The position numbers and the translations under genes were made by a program. 64,000 bases of DNA from CAIJMU01 sp035530275 (GTDB lineage: Bacteria > Spirochaetota > Spirochaetia > Treponematales > Rectinemataceae), in assembly GCA_035530275.1 (NCBI GenBank), contig DATKVC010000009.1, positions 67,694-131,693 of the forward strand, in the 5' to 3' direction. The stretch's first letter is position 1; every line of letters begins with the position of its first letter. Below, one piece after another: positions 16,483 to 24,687 of the stretch. The notes under the pieces are model-generated. The model saw only the letters and a list, made by a program, of their open reading frames with translations, was not told the DNA's origin and did not search any database.

Positions 16483-17297
16483 CACTTCACCTCTTTCAGG
16501 AGCCTTTTCACGAAGACCTCCACCATGAACTCGCGGTACTCCTTCGAGCAGCGGACGTCGCTGATGGGGCTGATCGCCGCCCTCGCGGCGGCGACCACCT
16601 TGGCCTCATCGTCGCCTTCGCGGAGTCCCTCGACGAGGACCGGCGTCGGGGCCGAGGAGCTGATGCCGAGTTTGATCTGTCCGTCCTTCTTCATCAGTGC
16701 GACGCCAACGATGCCGAGATCGTGGCCGGCGATGCGCTTGAGCTTGCTGTAGCTTCCCCTCGCCCCCGAGGAGGCGGCGGGCACGACGATGCGCTCGAGG
16801 AGTTCGTCCTCCGCGAGCACCGTCTTCTTCACGCCCTTGAAGAATTGGGAAAAGGGGATCTCGCGCTCGCCGCGCTTCGAGGAGATGACCGCCTTCGCGC
16901 CGAGGCAGAGGAGGGCGGGGGCCATGTCCGAACAGGGCGAGGCGTTCACCACGTTGCCGATGACCGTTGCCCGATTGCGGATCTGATAGGAGGCGAGGTC
17001 GTGGCCGCATTCGGCGAGGAGGGGGAAGCGCTCGTTGACGACCTTGTTGGCGAGGAGTTCGTTGATGGTCACCGAGGGCCTGATGACGAGGCCCTCCTTT
17101 TCGTTAAAGCTGATGCCGCGGAATTCGGCGACCTTTTTCACGTCGATCACCAGGATCGGCTTCGCGGTGCCGGCGCGGAGGTTGACGACGAGGTCAGTCC
17201 CCCCGGCCAGGAGTTTCGCCTCCTTCCCGTGGCGGGAGAGGAGCTCGTGGAGCTCGGCTCGCGTCGCGGGCCCGGCGTAATTGAATTCTTGGAGCAT
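16482..17297 (-). CDS. xdhB: Xanthine dehydrogenase-family FAD-binding subunit
   Basis: A 271-residue FAD subunit (CoxM/XdhB type). The FAD pyrophosphate loop is KLLAGGTDLVVNLRAG (residues about 28-43). A second FAD motif reads IRNRATVIGNVVNASPCSDM, and the C-terminal CO-dehydrogenase flavoprotein domain is complete. It hands electrons from the Fe-S subunit to NAD+ or another acceptor. AGGAGG precedes the start. It lies 21 bp downstream of the AllH-like gene in the same minus-strand run, and its stop overlaps the start of the Fe-S subunit. Confidence 0.92.
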   Translation of the reverse strand: MLQEFNYAGPATRAELHELLSRHGKEAKLLAGGTDLVVNLRAGTAKPILVIDVKKVAEFRGISFNEKEGLVIRPSVTINELLANKVVNERFPLLAECGHDLASYQIRNRATVIGNVVNASPCSDMAPALLCLGAKAVISSKRGEREIPFSQFFKGVKKTVLAEDELLERIVVPAASSGARGSYSKLKRIAGHDLGIVGVALMKKDGQIKLGISSSAPTPVLVEGLREGDDEAKVVAAARAAISPISDVRCSKEYREFMVEVFVKRLLKEVK

Positions 17298-17318
17298 GTT
17301 GTCTCCTCCTTGCCTCGC

Positions 17319-18284
17319 CTAATCGGCGGTATGTCCGATGCCATCGGCCCGGCCAGAGAGGAGGCCGAGGCCATAAAGGAAACCGGTAGCCGTGTCGGCT
17401 CCGGATGAATGTCCAATTGTGCAGAGTCTCCGCAGGCATGCGATCGTCTTCGGCGAATCTTCGGAGGCGATCCCTTCCGCGAGGGCTCCGAGATAGGCGC
17501 TGAAGATCCCCCGGGAGGCGAGCCTGAGCTGGGTGGCTGAAAGCTCGGTCGTGAATTTCGCCCCTTCGAGGAGGGCGTCGGCGAGGAGTCTCGGAGGGCA
17601 GGGAATGCCTTCGGTCCCCCTTCGATCGTCCGCCCGACCTTCCACGCAGACCGTCGCTCCCGCGAAGCCCACGAGAAAGTCGTCGCCAGCCGGCGTCAAA
17701 CCTTGACCCGAGCCCGCTATCCGCACTAAGGCTTCCCTCGAAGGGCTAAGCGGCGCGCGGGAAAGCTCGAGGATGGCGCGGAGGAGGGGCGAGGGCGCGA
17801 GCCCTTGACCGCGATCGCGAATATTCAAGTCTCCGATCCTGAGTTCCGTCGACTTGCGAGCCTGGATAAGGGCGAGTTCCGAACGAGCGAGGTTCCAGGC
17901 ATTGCCGAGCTTCGCGATGTGGGGCATCGCGGTCGGATCGAGCCTTAGCGCCTCGACGAGGTTGATTTCGGCGCGCAGAACGCCGAATGCGTCGCGCAAT
18001 TCGAGGTGGTCATCATCGATATACCCAGTTGTTACTATTTCCGGGAGCCAGGAGCGGAAGTCCCGGTCCTTTCCGAGGGAAATGGCTGTCGGCTCGCCCT
18101 CGTTCGAGGGTCCGACCAGGGAGAGAACGAGGCCCGGCCCTTCGAGCCGGAGGTTGATCGCCTGGCGATGGATCGCGAGCACTCGTAGGGAAAAAGAGCC
18201 CGTCGGCAGCCCGGGGCCGATGGAGACGGCGCGGGTCGAAACTCCCCTGGCGTTCGCGCTGCTATTCGCGGTTGCGGTAGGCAT
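17319..18284 (-). CDS. allH: DUF2877 protein, AllH-like subunit of oxamate carbamoyltransferase
   Basis: A 321-residue DUF2877 (PF11392) protein. Signature segments are GSGQGLTPAGDDFLVGF (residues about 205-221) and TTELSATQLRLASRGIFSAY. In E. coli the DUF2877 protein YlbF/AllH works with FdrA/AllF and YlbE/AllG as oxamate carbamoyltransferase, which converts oxalurate and phosphate to oxamate and carbamoyl phosphate. Both partners occur 3-6 kb upstream on this strand. The start at 18284 is supported by AAGGAGG nine bases ahead, inside the 3' end of the GntR gene, with a 23-bp overlap. E. coli AllH is somewhat shorter. Assignment to oxamate rather than another ureide is inferred. Confidence 0.8.
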   Translation of the reverse strand: MPTATANSSANARGVSTRAVSIGPGLPTGSFSLRVLAIHRQAINLRLEGPGLVLSLVGPSNEGEPTAISLGKDRDFRSWLPEIVTTGYIDDDHLELRDAFGVLRAEINLVEALRLDPTAMPHIAKLGNAWNLARSELALIQARKSTELRIGDLNIRDRGQGLAPSPLLRAILELSRAPLSPSREALVRIAGSGQGLTPAGDDFLVGFAGATVCVEGRADDRRGTEGIPCPPRLLADALLEGAKFTTELSATQLRLASRGIFSAYLGALAEGIASEDSPKTIACLRRLCTIGHSSGADTATGFLYGLGLLSGRADGIGHTAD

Positions 18285-18933
18285 GGGCCAGGGCCTCCTT
18301 GATGGCCCGTTCCGCGGAGGCCCGGCCCCCCTCGATGTTGCGACGGAGGGTTGCGTGGGCTGCCGCGAGGTCGCGCGCGCGAATCGCGCGGAGGAGGGCG
18401 AGATGCTCCGTGCAGGTGGCGAGGGCGCGCTCCTGGCTCGTGATGTCCGCCATGCGGACGAAATGGATTCGACGATCGATATCGCCCAAGGTCGTGGATA
18501 GAATTTTATTTTCCATGAACCGGGCGAGGGACTCGTGGAACTCCTCGTCGGCGGCGGGAACGAGGCTCGCCGTCTCAGGAAGTTTCGCCAGTATATGCGA
18601 CCAAAATACTATGAGCTCGTCGATCTTGCTCTCGTCCATGCCTTCGCTGCAAATCCGGGCGATGACGAATTCCTCGATGGCGAGCCTCAATTCGTACAAT
18701 TCGTTGATTTCCTTGAAATCGAGGAGGCGCACGCGATAGCCGAGTCGGGGCTTTCGCTCGATGAGCCCGTTTTCGGAAAGCATGTGCAGGGCCTCGCGGA
18801 CGGGGCTTCGGCTCACGCCGAATTCGCTGCAAAGCCCCTCCTCGGTGATGCGGTGCCCGGGAAGGTAGTCCCAGCGGAGGATGCGCTCGCTGAGGGCGGC
18901 GTAGACGCTCCCGCTCAGGTTCTTCTCGGACAT
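18262..18933 (-). CDS. GntR-family (FadR/FCD) transcriptional regulator
   Basis: A 223-residue regulator: an N-terminal winged helix-turn-helix (residues about 8-70; EGLCSEFGVSRSPVREALHM, GLIERKPRLGYRV) and a C-terminal all-helical FCD ligand domain (about 78-205) with the usual metal-binding His pattern (EFHESLARF, EHLALLRAI). It is a likely local repressor of the purine/ureide genes that responds to a pathway metabolite. A candidate operator overlaps the fdrA promoter at 24628-24655. ATG 18933 is the first Met of the conserved N-terminus; codons upstream in the open frame are not protein-like. Its 3' end contains the ribosome-binding site of the AllH-like gene. Confidence 0.9.
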   Translation of the reverse strand: MSEKNLSGSVYAALSERILRWDYLPGHRITEEGLCSEFGVSRSPVREALHMLSENGLIERKPRLGYRVRLLDFKEINELYELRLAIEEFVIARICSEGMDESKIDELIVFWSHILAKLPETASLVPAADEEFHESLARFMENKILSTTLGDIDRRIHFVRMADITSQERALATCTEHLALLRAIRARDLAAAHATLRRNIEGGRASAERAIKEALAHAYRNRE

Positions 18934-19007
18934 CGTCGCTGCCGGAGGCGCCCGATTCCCGACCGGGGCGGGAGACGTGGGCCCTCCCGACCGGCCGGGA
19001 CGAGGCA

Positions 19008-20252
19008 TTAGGCCTTGGCCTCGCTGTCCTTGTCCTTGGGCAGGATGAGGTTGAGGATGATGCCGGTGATCGCCGCCGAGGCGATGCCGGCGAACTCGAA
19101 GTCGGGGCTGAACTTGAAGACCATGCCGCCGACGCCGAAGGAGAAGATGACCGAAACTATGAGGAGGTTTCGGTTGGAGGCCATGTTCACCTTGTTCTCG
19201 ATCAGCGTGCGGAGACCGACGGAGGCGATCATTCCGTAGAGGATGATGGTGACGCCGCCGAGGACGGGCTCGGGTATGGTCTGGATGGCCGCGCCGAACT
19301 TCTGGATGAAGCTGAGAAGGATGGCGATGACGGCCGCTCCCTGGATGACGCGGGAGCTGAACACGCGGGTGATCGCGAGGACGCCGATGTTCTCGCCGTA
19401 GGTCGTTTCGGGCACGCCGCCGAGGAAGCCGGCCACGCCGGTCGCCAGGCCGTTGCCGAGGAGGACCTTGTGGAGGCCGGGATTGTGCATTAGGTCGCGT
19501 TCGACCGTGTCGCCGATGACGAGGAGATGTCCGACGTCCTCGACGATGGTGGCGATGGCCACGGGCGCGATCATCGCGACGGCGCCCCAGGCGAACACGG
19601 GCATGTGGCCGGTGACGATCGTGAGGTTGGGGAGGGCGAGCCATGCGGCCTTCGAGATCGCGTCGAAATTGACCTGGCCGAAGAGGATGGCCACGATGTA
19701 GCCGCCGACCGTGCCGAGGAGGATGGGGATGATCTTGAAGAAGCCCTTGCCGAAGATGGAGGCGACGATGACGATGAGGGTCGTGATCAGGGCGGTGGGA
19801 AGGCCCTTCGAAGCCTCACCGATGGCGACGGGGGTCAGGCTGAGTCCGATGATCATGACCACGGGGCCGACGACGACGGGCGGCAGGACCCTGTTGATCC
19901 ATTTGAGCCCAACTATGGCGATTATGATGAAGACGATGATATAGACGACGCCTGCTGCCATCATGCCGGCGAAGGCGCCCTGGGCTCCGTAAGTCTTCGA
20001 TACGGCGATGATGGGCGCGATGAAGGCGAAGGAGGAGCCGAGGTAGGCGGGAACCTTGCCCTTGTTGACGAGATGGAAGATCAGGGTGCCGAGACCCGAG
20101 CAGAAGAGCGTGACAGAAGGATCGAGACCGGTGAGGATCGGCACGAGGATGGTGGCGCCGAACATTGCGAAGACGTGCTGGAAGGAAAGTGGGATGGCCT
20201 TGCCGATGGGCGGCACATCCTCGATATCATAGATCTTCGTGAAGGTACTCAA
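19008..20252 (-). CDS. NCS2 uracil/xanthine permease
   Basis: A 414-residue nucleobase:cation symporter of the UraA/PyrP/XanQ family with 12-14 transmembrane segments. Diagnostic segments are IPLSFQHVFAMFGATILVP near the N-terminus and GVPETTYGENIGVLAITRV in the substrate-binding half. It should import uracil or a purine base. Its place beside xanthine-dehydrogenase genes favours xanthine or a related purine, although the TTYGENIG motif is also that of uracil carriers. A TTG start at 20252 is preferred: GGAGG lies 7 nt upstream and it gives the usual short N-terminus. A GTG at 20282 overlaps the stop of a 20-codon leader ORF and is the alternative. Confidence 0.9.
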   Translation of the reverse strand: MSTFTKIYDIEDVPPIGKAIPLSFQHVFAMFGATILVPILTGLDPSVTLFCSGLGTLIFHLVNKGKVPAYLGSSFAFIAPIIAVSKTYGAQGAFAGMMAAGVVYIIVFIIIAIVGLKWINRVLPPVVVGPVVMIIGLSLTPVAIGEASKGLPTALITTLIVIVASIFGKGFFKIIPILLGTVGGYIVAILFGQVNFDAISKAAWLALPNLTIVTGHMPVFAWGAVAMIAPVAIATIVEDVGHLLVIGDTVERDLMHNPGLHKVLLGNGLATGVAGFLGGVPETTYGENIGVLAITRVFSSRVIQGAAVIAILLSFIQKFGAAIQTIPEPVLGGVTIILYGMIASVGLRTLIENKVNMASNRNLLIVSVIFSFGVGGMVFKFSPDFEFAGIASAAITGIILNLILPKDKDSEAKA

Positions 20253-20278
20253 TTGCAAACCTCCGTCTGGGGGCGCGG

Positions 20279-20341
20279 TCACATGTCCTTCATGGACCGC
20301 GCTGGGCTGCCGCTCCGCGACGGGAACGGCTTTCGAACCAT
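20279..20341 (-). CDS. Possible 20-codon leader peptide before the permease
   Basis: A short open frame begins with ATG at 20341, preceded by a perfect AAGGAGG 4 nt away. It ends in a TGA that overlaps a GTG (20282) in frame with the permease. The strong ribosome site and the GTGA overlap suggest a translated leader that couples to, or attenuates, permease translation. The peptide is Arg/Ser-rich with no recognisable domain, and chance cannot be excluded. Confidence 0.35.
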   Translation of the reverse strand: MVRKPFPSRSGSPARSMKDM

Positions 20342-20593
20342 CGATCCTCCTTGCGAACGATCTCTCCCCGCGGGGCCCTCGGCATGCGAGGGCTGTCCGC
20401 GTTCGCTCCGGCTCCAGGTTTTGTCATACACATAGCGGCACAGTCCCGGAGAAGGGCCTATCTTAAGGCCTCTTCCGTCGCCGCGGTAGTCACAAAAAAT
20501 AGTGCTATTGGTAACGAATCGACATGCTACCGAGTCCGCAGCGATCTTCGGGCCCGCCGCGGAATCGGAAGCGATGTTGCCGACCCGCTCTCA
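20342..20593. other. Intergenic region between cyclase and permease genes
   Basis: About 250 bp without a gene. It holds AAGGAGG at 20346-20352 serving the leader ORF. A small AT-rich inverted repeat at 20498-20509 (AATAG-TG-CTATT) is followed on the minus strand by a short T-run and could be a weak terminator after the cyclase gene. TTGTCATACA near 20420 vaguely resembles the fdrA operator core. No convincing promoter was placed. Confidence 0.4.
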
Positions 20594-21466
20594 TCATCCT
20601 TTACGGGCTTCCTCGTGGAGCCAGACGTTCCTCGCGCCGGCCACGTCTCCGAATTTCGTGAGCTCGGCCTTCTTCTTCTTCTCCATCAGCTTCGCGTAGC
20701 GATCGTCCTCGACCATGGCCACGATACGGGAGATGCTCGACTCGCCGTCGACGAAGCGCCAGGGGAAGCAGCCGATGGTCGCCCGCTGGTTGAGGAGGAG
20801 GTCGATGTCGCCGCCCAGGCACTCGGCGTGGATGATGTGCTTGTCGAACATCTCGATATGCATGAGCTGGTACTTGTCGTCGCTGTAGAATTCCTCGAGG
20901 CTCTTGCCGTACTTCTTCTTGAAGTGGGCGTCGCACTCCTTGGCCTGACGGGGCATCCATTCTCGGATCTTCGTGTTCATCGGATGGTCGGCCGAGCCGC
21001 AATCGACGCCGATCCAGCGAAGCTTCTTCTTCTGCGCCCACTGGGCGAATTCGCGGTCGGGGCCGGGGTGCTTGATCATGTAACGGATCTCGTCGGCCGT
21101 GGGCTGGTCCCAGCCGTAATGATGGAAACCGGTATGAATTATGAGTATGTCGCCTTCCTTCACCTCGACGCGATCCTCGACCATCTTCGAGGTGTAGACA
21201 TCGTAGTCCTGTGCGCAGTCGGAGAGGTCGACGATGGCGCCTTCGTGGACGAGGAAGTCCATGTCGAGGCTGGCGATATCCTTGCCGGGGGTATAAAAAT
21301 GGATTTCCCCGTCGAGGTGGGTGCCGACATGGTTCGAGTGGGTGACGACCTGTCCGTTCGCTCCATTGGGCGCGAGTCGCTTGAAGTACTTCACCTCGAG
21401 GGGCTCGTAGGTCGGCCAGGGCGGGGTGCCGATGCCGAGGGGGATGGTGAGATCGATCATCTTCAT
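20594..21466 (-). CDS. Cyclase-family metal-dependent hydrolase (PF04199)
   Basis: A 290-residue protein of the kynurenine-formamidase/isatin-hydrolase fold. The metal site HSNHVGTHLDGEIHF (residues about 43-57) matches the HxGTHxDxxxH signature. The C-terminal IGCFPWRF, with WIGVDCGSADHP before it, is also usual for the family. Characterised members hydrolyse amide or cyclic-imide bonds using Mn or Zn. It starts 19 bp after the AllG stop, in what looks like one operon with FdrA and AllG. I infer a ureide- or imide-cleaving step near oxalurate or oxamate, but the substrate cannot be deduced from sequence. Confidence 0.85.
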   Translation of the reverse strand: MKMIDLTIPLGIGTPPWPTYEPLEVKYFKRLAPNGANGQVVTHSNHVGTHLDGEIHFYTPGKDIASLDMDFLVHEGAIVDLSDCAQDYDVYTSKMVEDRVEVKEGDILIIHTGFHHYGWDQPTADEIRYMIKHPGPDREFAQWAQKKKLRWIGVDCGSADHPMNTKIREWMPRQAKECDAHFKKKYGKSLEEFYSDDKYQLMHIEMFDKHIIHAECLGGDIDLLLNQRATIGCFPWRFVDGESSISRIVAMVEDDRYAKLMEKKKKAELTKFGDVAGARNVWLHEEARKG

Positions 21467-21484
21467 AATGAACCTCCTGACAGA

Positions 21485-22951
21485 CTAATTGGCATAACGA
21501 GCCGCGAAGGCGGCGAGCGCGTCCTTGAAGCAATTCTCCGGCGGCTTGACGAGGCCGGCGCCGACCATGCCGATCCCCGGTTCCTTGTGGGCGATTCCCG
21601 TATTGATGGCGGGCAGTATTCCCGTCTCGACGATCTTGCGGAGGTCGATGCCCGTCGGCGTCCCCCGGAAATCGAGGATGGGGATGCGGTAGACGTCGTT
21701 TTCCGCGAGGGTGATCTCGTACATGCGGCGGGTGATGGCCAGGGCGTCCTCCGGCGTGCCGCCGACGAACTGGACGATGGCCGGGGCCGCGGCCATGGCG
21801 AAGCCGCCGATGCCTGCCGTCTCGGTGATGACGGAATCGCCTATGTCGAGTGCCGCGTCGTCGGGGCCGTAGCCGGGCAGATAGAGGCCCTCGACCTTAC
21901 CCGCCGGCCCCGTGAACCAGGTGTCGCCGAGGCCGGAGACGCGGATCCCGAAGTCCGTTCCGTTGCGGGCCATTCCTATGATGACGGTGGAGCCCTCGAT
22001 CCCCTTGGCCGCGTCGACGGTGCACTTGCTCGCGGGCATCGAGAGATTGAGGAAGAAATGGTCGTTGGCGTGCATGAAGGAGAGGACCTTCGCGATCTTT
22101 TCGGGATCCTCGCCCGTGGCGACGAGTCGCACGAGATAGGGAGCGAACTCTCTTATAATTAGGGATGTCCCCGCCCTGTTGCGATTGTGCCCCTCGTCGC
22201 CCATCTGGAGGACCTGGGCGATGATGTTCTTCATGTCCAGGGGGCCGTGGGCGGCGAGGGCCTTGGCCATGATGGGGGCGAGCTCGGTCTCGATCCACTT
22301 GAGCCTGTCGATGACCTCCTGCGAGAAGGCCCCGTAGCGCAGGACCTTGCCGAGGCCCTCGTTGAAGGTGCAGTAGGCGCGGTTGCCGAAGGTGGCGTTC
22401 TCGAAGATCCAGACGGGCATGCTCGCGGTGACGACGCCGGCCATGGGGCCGACGGAATCGTGATGATGGCAGGGGTCGAAGCGGATGGAGCCCGAGGAGG
22501 CGAGTCTTTCCGCCTCCTCGCGTGTCTTCGCAAGACCCTCATAGATAAGACCACCGATGACGGCGCCGCGCATGGGCCCGCACATCCTCTCCCAGGTCAC
22601 CGGCGGGCCCGAATGGAGGACTGTCGTCTTCGTCATGCCGGGCACCGTGTCGAGGGCCTTGCCGACGCCGATCAGCGTAGGCTTTCCCTTGAGGATGCGC
22701 GAGACGGCCTCGGCGTTGGCGGCCTCCACGTCGATTCTCGAGGAACTCTCGATGCGGTCGAGAAGGGCGACCATCTTCGCGTCGCCCCCGGCCGGCGGCT
22801 TCCAGTCGACCTGGACGGCCTCGACGCCCTGGGCGCGGAGATTGTCGGCGAAGGATTCGAGGCCGAGATTCACCACCTTGAGGCCGCCCGAAAAGAGATC
22901 GAGCAGGTCGCGACGCCCTTCGTCGGCAGTGGCTGTTGGTTTGCCGCTCAT
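21485..22951 (-). CDS. allG: DUF1116 protein, AllG-like subunit of oxamate carbamoyltransferase
   Basis: A 488-residue DUF1116 (YlbE/AllG) protein. Conserved blocks include SGPPVTWERMCGPMRGAVIG, FDPCHHHDSVGPMAGV, MGDEGHNRNRAGTSL and ARNGTDFGIRVSGLGDTWF. In E. coli this protein joins FdrA/AllF and AllH in oxamate carbamoyltransferase activity. Its ATG overlaps the FdrA TGA (ATGA at 22948-22951), so the two subunits are translationally coupled. Length is normal for the family and all blocks are intact. The cyclase-family hydrolase follows on the same strand. Confidence 0.88.
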   Translation of the reverse strand: MSGKPTATADEGRRDLLDLFSGGLKVVNLGLESFADNLRAQGVEAVQVDWKPPAGGDAKMVALLDRIESSSRIDVEAANAEAVSRILKGKPTLIGVGKALDTVPGMTKTTVLHSGPPVTWERMCGPMRGAVIGGLIYEGLAKTREEAERLASSGSIRFDPCHHHDSVGPMAGVVTASMPVWIFENATFGNRAYCTFNEGLGKVLRYGAFSQEVIDRLKWIETELAPIMAKALAAHGPLDMKNIIAQVLQMGDEGHNRNRAGTSLIIREFAPYLVRLVATGEDPEKIAKVLSFMHANDHFFLNLSMPASKCTVDAAKGIEGSTVIIGMARNGTDFGIRVSGLGDTWFTGPAGKVEGLYLPGYGPDDAALDIGDSVITETAGIGGFAMAAAPAIVQFVGGTPEDALAITRRMYEITLAENDVYRIPILDFRGTPTGIDLRKIVETGILPAINTGIAHKEPGIGMVGAGLVKPPENCFKDALAAFAARYAN

Positions 22952-24540
22952 TTGTGTCCCGCCTTTCCCGCGTGGCCGAGGTTCCCCGAGGAGGGAGAGG
23001 AGGCCTTCGCGACGATGCGCGCGGCCAGGGTAGCCGCCCGGAAGTTGGACGACATGACGATGCAGCCCGCCGCCTCGAGCTTGGCGACCTGGGAGGCCCT
23101 GCCTTGAAAGTCGCCGGGCGTACCGATGACGGAAGCGATGACTGGGAGGTATCCGCCTCTCGTTTTGGCTGCCTCCCGCGCCTCGACGAGGGCCGGGACG
23201 AGGGCGCCGCCAGGGTCCTCGTGCGAACCGTAGCCCAGCACGACATCGACCAGGATTACGGCAATCGAGGGGTCGTCCTTTTCGGCGAGTATCCTCTCGG
23301 TGCGCGTGCTCGGATCGATCATCGGGTGGGGCCTGCCCACGGTGAAGACGTCGTCGCCCAGGTCGACGATGGTATGTCCAATTGATACCTTCGGGTCGGG
23401 GAGGGCGAAGGCAGGGTCGGTCTGGTTGTTGGAATAGACGGCTCCGGTCAGTCGGTGGAGGAGGATCATCGCCTCGTCGGCGACGGTGCCCCCGGTGTAA
23501 TAGCCTCGGAGGTGGCGCTGGCCCGGGGCGAGTCGCTTCGCCTCGCGCTCGGCGATCTCGTCGAGATTCTGGTCGTCGATTTTCGGCGCCCTTCCCGTGG
23601 CGAGTTCGACGGCCAGGGCGGCGGTCTCCTCGAGGCTTCCGGCGTAGCGGAGCCGTGAACCCGGGCGCCGGGCGGGCGTATCCATTCCGATGAAGTGCAC
23701 GACCGCGTTCTTGCCGGCCGTTTCGAGGGCCGCCACCACGCGCTCCGCGACCGCCTTGGCCGGCGGCTTCGACACGATGGCGATGACCGAGGTCGCCGCG
23801 TCGCGCGCGAGGGCGTCGATGCCCATCAGCATCGCGATGCCGCCGACCTTCTCGTTCTTGAGATCGCGTCCCCCCGTGCCGATGCCCTGGCTGATGCCCG
23901 AGCCGAAGCGGTCGATGAGGCAGGTCACTTCCTGGAGGCCCGTGCCCGAGGCGGCGACGACGCCGATGGGACCTTCGCTCACGACATTGGCGAAGCAGAG
24001 GGGCTTCCCGTCGATGATGGCCGTCCCGCAATCGGGACCCATGACCAATAGTCCCTTTTCCCGCCCGAGGGTCTTGAGGGCGATCTCGTCCTCGAGAGAC
24101 ACGTTGTCCGAAAAGAGCATGACGTGCAGTCCCTTGTTCAGGGCCTTTCGCGCCTCGCGGGCGGCCCAGATCCCGGGCAGGGAGATGAGGGCGAGATTGG
24201 CGCCGGGAAGGAGTTCGACCGCGGCGTCGAGGCTCGCGGGAAGGGCCTGGGCGGCAGGTCCGCTCTTCTTCTTGCGCGCGAGGAGTTCCGTCGCCCTCGC
24301 GAAGGCTTCCTCGACGGCAGCGGCGTCCGGGCATTCGACGGCGGTGACGAGGTCATTGGGCGTCGCGCCTTCGAGTTCCGTCTCGGAGTATCCCATGCCG
24401 CGGAGAAGCTCGAGGTTCATCGGCGTGCCCATGGCGACGACGGCGTCGATGACCCCTTCGCTGGTCTTGAGCCCCTTGCTCAGCTGCATGAGGAAGACCG
24501 AGTCGAAATAGGAGTCCTTGCGGACGATGGCCTTTTTCAT
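22948..24540 (-). CDS. fdrA: FdrA (AllF), acyl-CoA-synthetase-like subunit of oxamate carbamoyltransferase
   Basis: A 530-residue FdrA protein with the succinyl-CoA-synthetase-like fold. The N-terminus is KKAIVRKDSYFDSVFLMQLS. A CoA-binding-type Rossmann region (about 110-280) contains LLVMGPDCGTAIIDGKPLCFANVV and VVAASGTGLQEVTCLI. The second half has RGYYTGGTVADEAMILL, GRPHPMIDPSTR and the DVVLGYGSHEDPGG block. FdrA is a subunit of E. coli oxamate carbamoyltransferase. It is the first gene of the run and has a near-consensus promoter 90-115 bp upstream; its ribosome site (AAGGGG) is moderate. The stop overlaps the allG start. Confidence 0.9.
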   Translation of the reverse strand: MKKAIVRKDSYFDSVFLMQLSKGLKTSEGVIDAVVAMGTPMNLELLRGMGYSETELEGATPNDLVTAVECPDAAAVEEAFARATELLARKKKSGPAAQALPASLDAAVELLPGANLALISLPGIWAAREARKALNKGLHVMLFSDNVSLEDEIALKTLGREKGLLVMGPDCGTAIIDGKPLCFANVVSEGPIGVVAASGTGLQEVTCLIDRFGSGISQGIGTGGRDLKNEKVGGIAMLMGIDALARDAATSVIAIVSKPPAKAVAERVVAALETAGKNAVVHFIGMDTPARRPGSRLRYAGSLEETAALAVELATGRAPKIDDQNLDEIAEREAKRLAPGQRHLRGYYTGGTVADEAMILLHRLTGAVYSNNQTDPAFALPDPKVSIGHTIVDLGDDVFTVGRPHPMIDPSTRTERILAEKDDPSIAVILVDVVLGYGSHEDPGGALVPALVEAREAAKTRGGYLPVIASVIGTPGDFQGRASQVAKLEAAGCIVMSSNFRAATLAARIVAKASSPSSGNLGHAGKAGHK

Positions 24541-24627
24541 CGCGGCCCCTTGTTCCGGAGCGCCTCGTTTTAGGGCGCCACGTCTGTCGGCCTGCCCTGC
24601 GACACTCCGCGGGAAAGTGAATGAGGG

Positions 24628-24655
24628 ATTATATACTTGACTGTATACAAGTCAA
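24628..24655 (-). promoter_or_regulatory. Sigma-70-type promoter of the fdrA operon
   Basis: On the minus strand, TTGACT (24655-24650) is separated by 16 bp from a perfect TATAAT (24633-24628). Transcription would start near 24621, giving a leader of about 80 nt to fdrA. This is one of the few AT-rich patches in the neighbourhood. Confidence 0.75.
24637..24655. promoter_or_regulatory. Candidate GntR operator overlapping the fdrA promoter
   Basis: TTGACT (24637-24642) and AGTCAA (24650-24655) form a perfect inverted repeat with a 7-bp spacer containing GTATAC. The repeat fills the spacer and the -35 box of the fdrA promoter, so a bound protein would block RNA polymerase. The FadR-type regulator in the same block is the obvious candidate. 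This is inferred from position. Confidence 0.5.
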
Positions 24656-24687
24656 TCTCGAATTTTCGCCCGCAAAAAGGGAGGCTT

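Noticed and set aside
18934..19644. N-terminal extension of the GntR gene into the permease gene
   Set aside because: The extension is an Arg/His/Pro-rich out-of-frame reading of the permease; the winged-helix N-terminus begins at 18933.
21485..24334. 949-codon frame that would fuse DUF1116 to upstream sequence
   Set aside because: The part above 22951 is the out-of-frame reading of fdrA; the ATGA overlap marks the real allG start.
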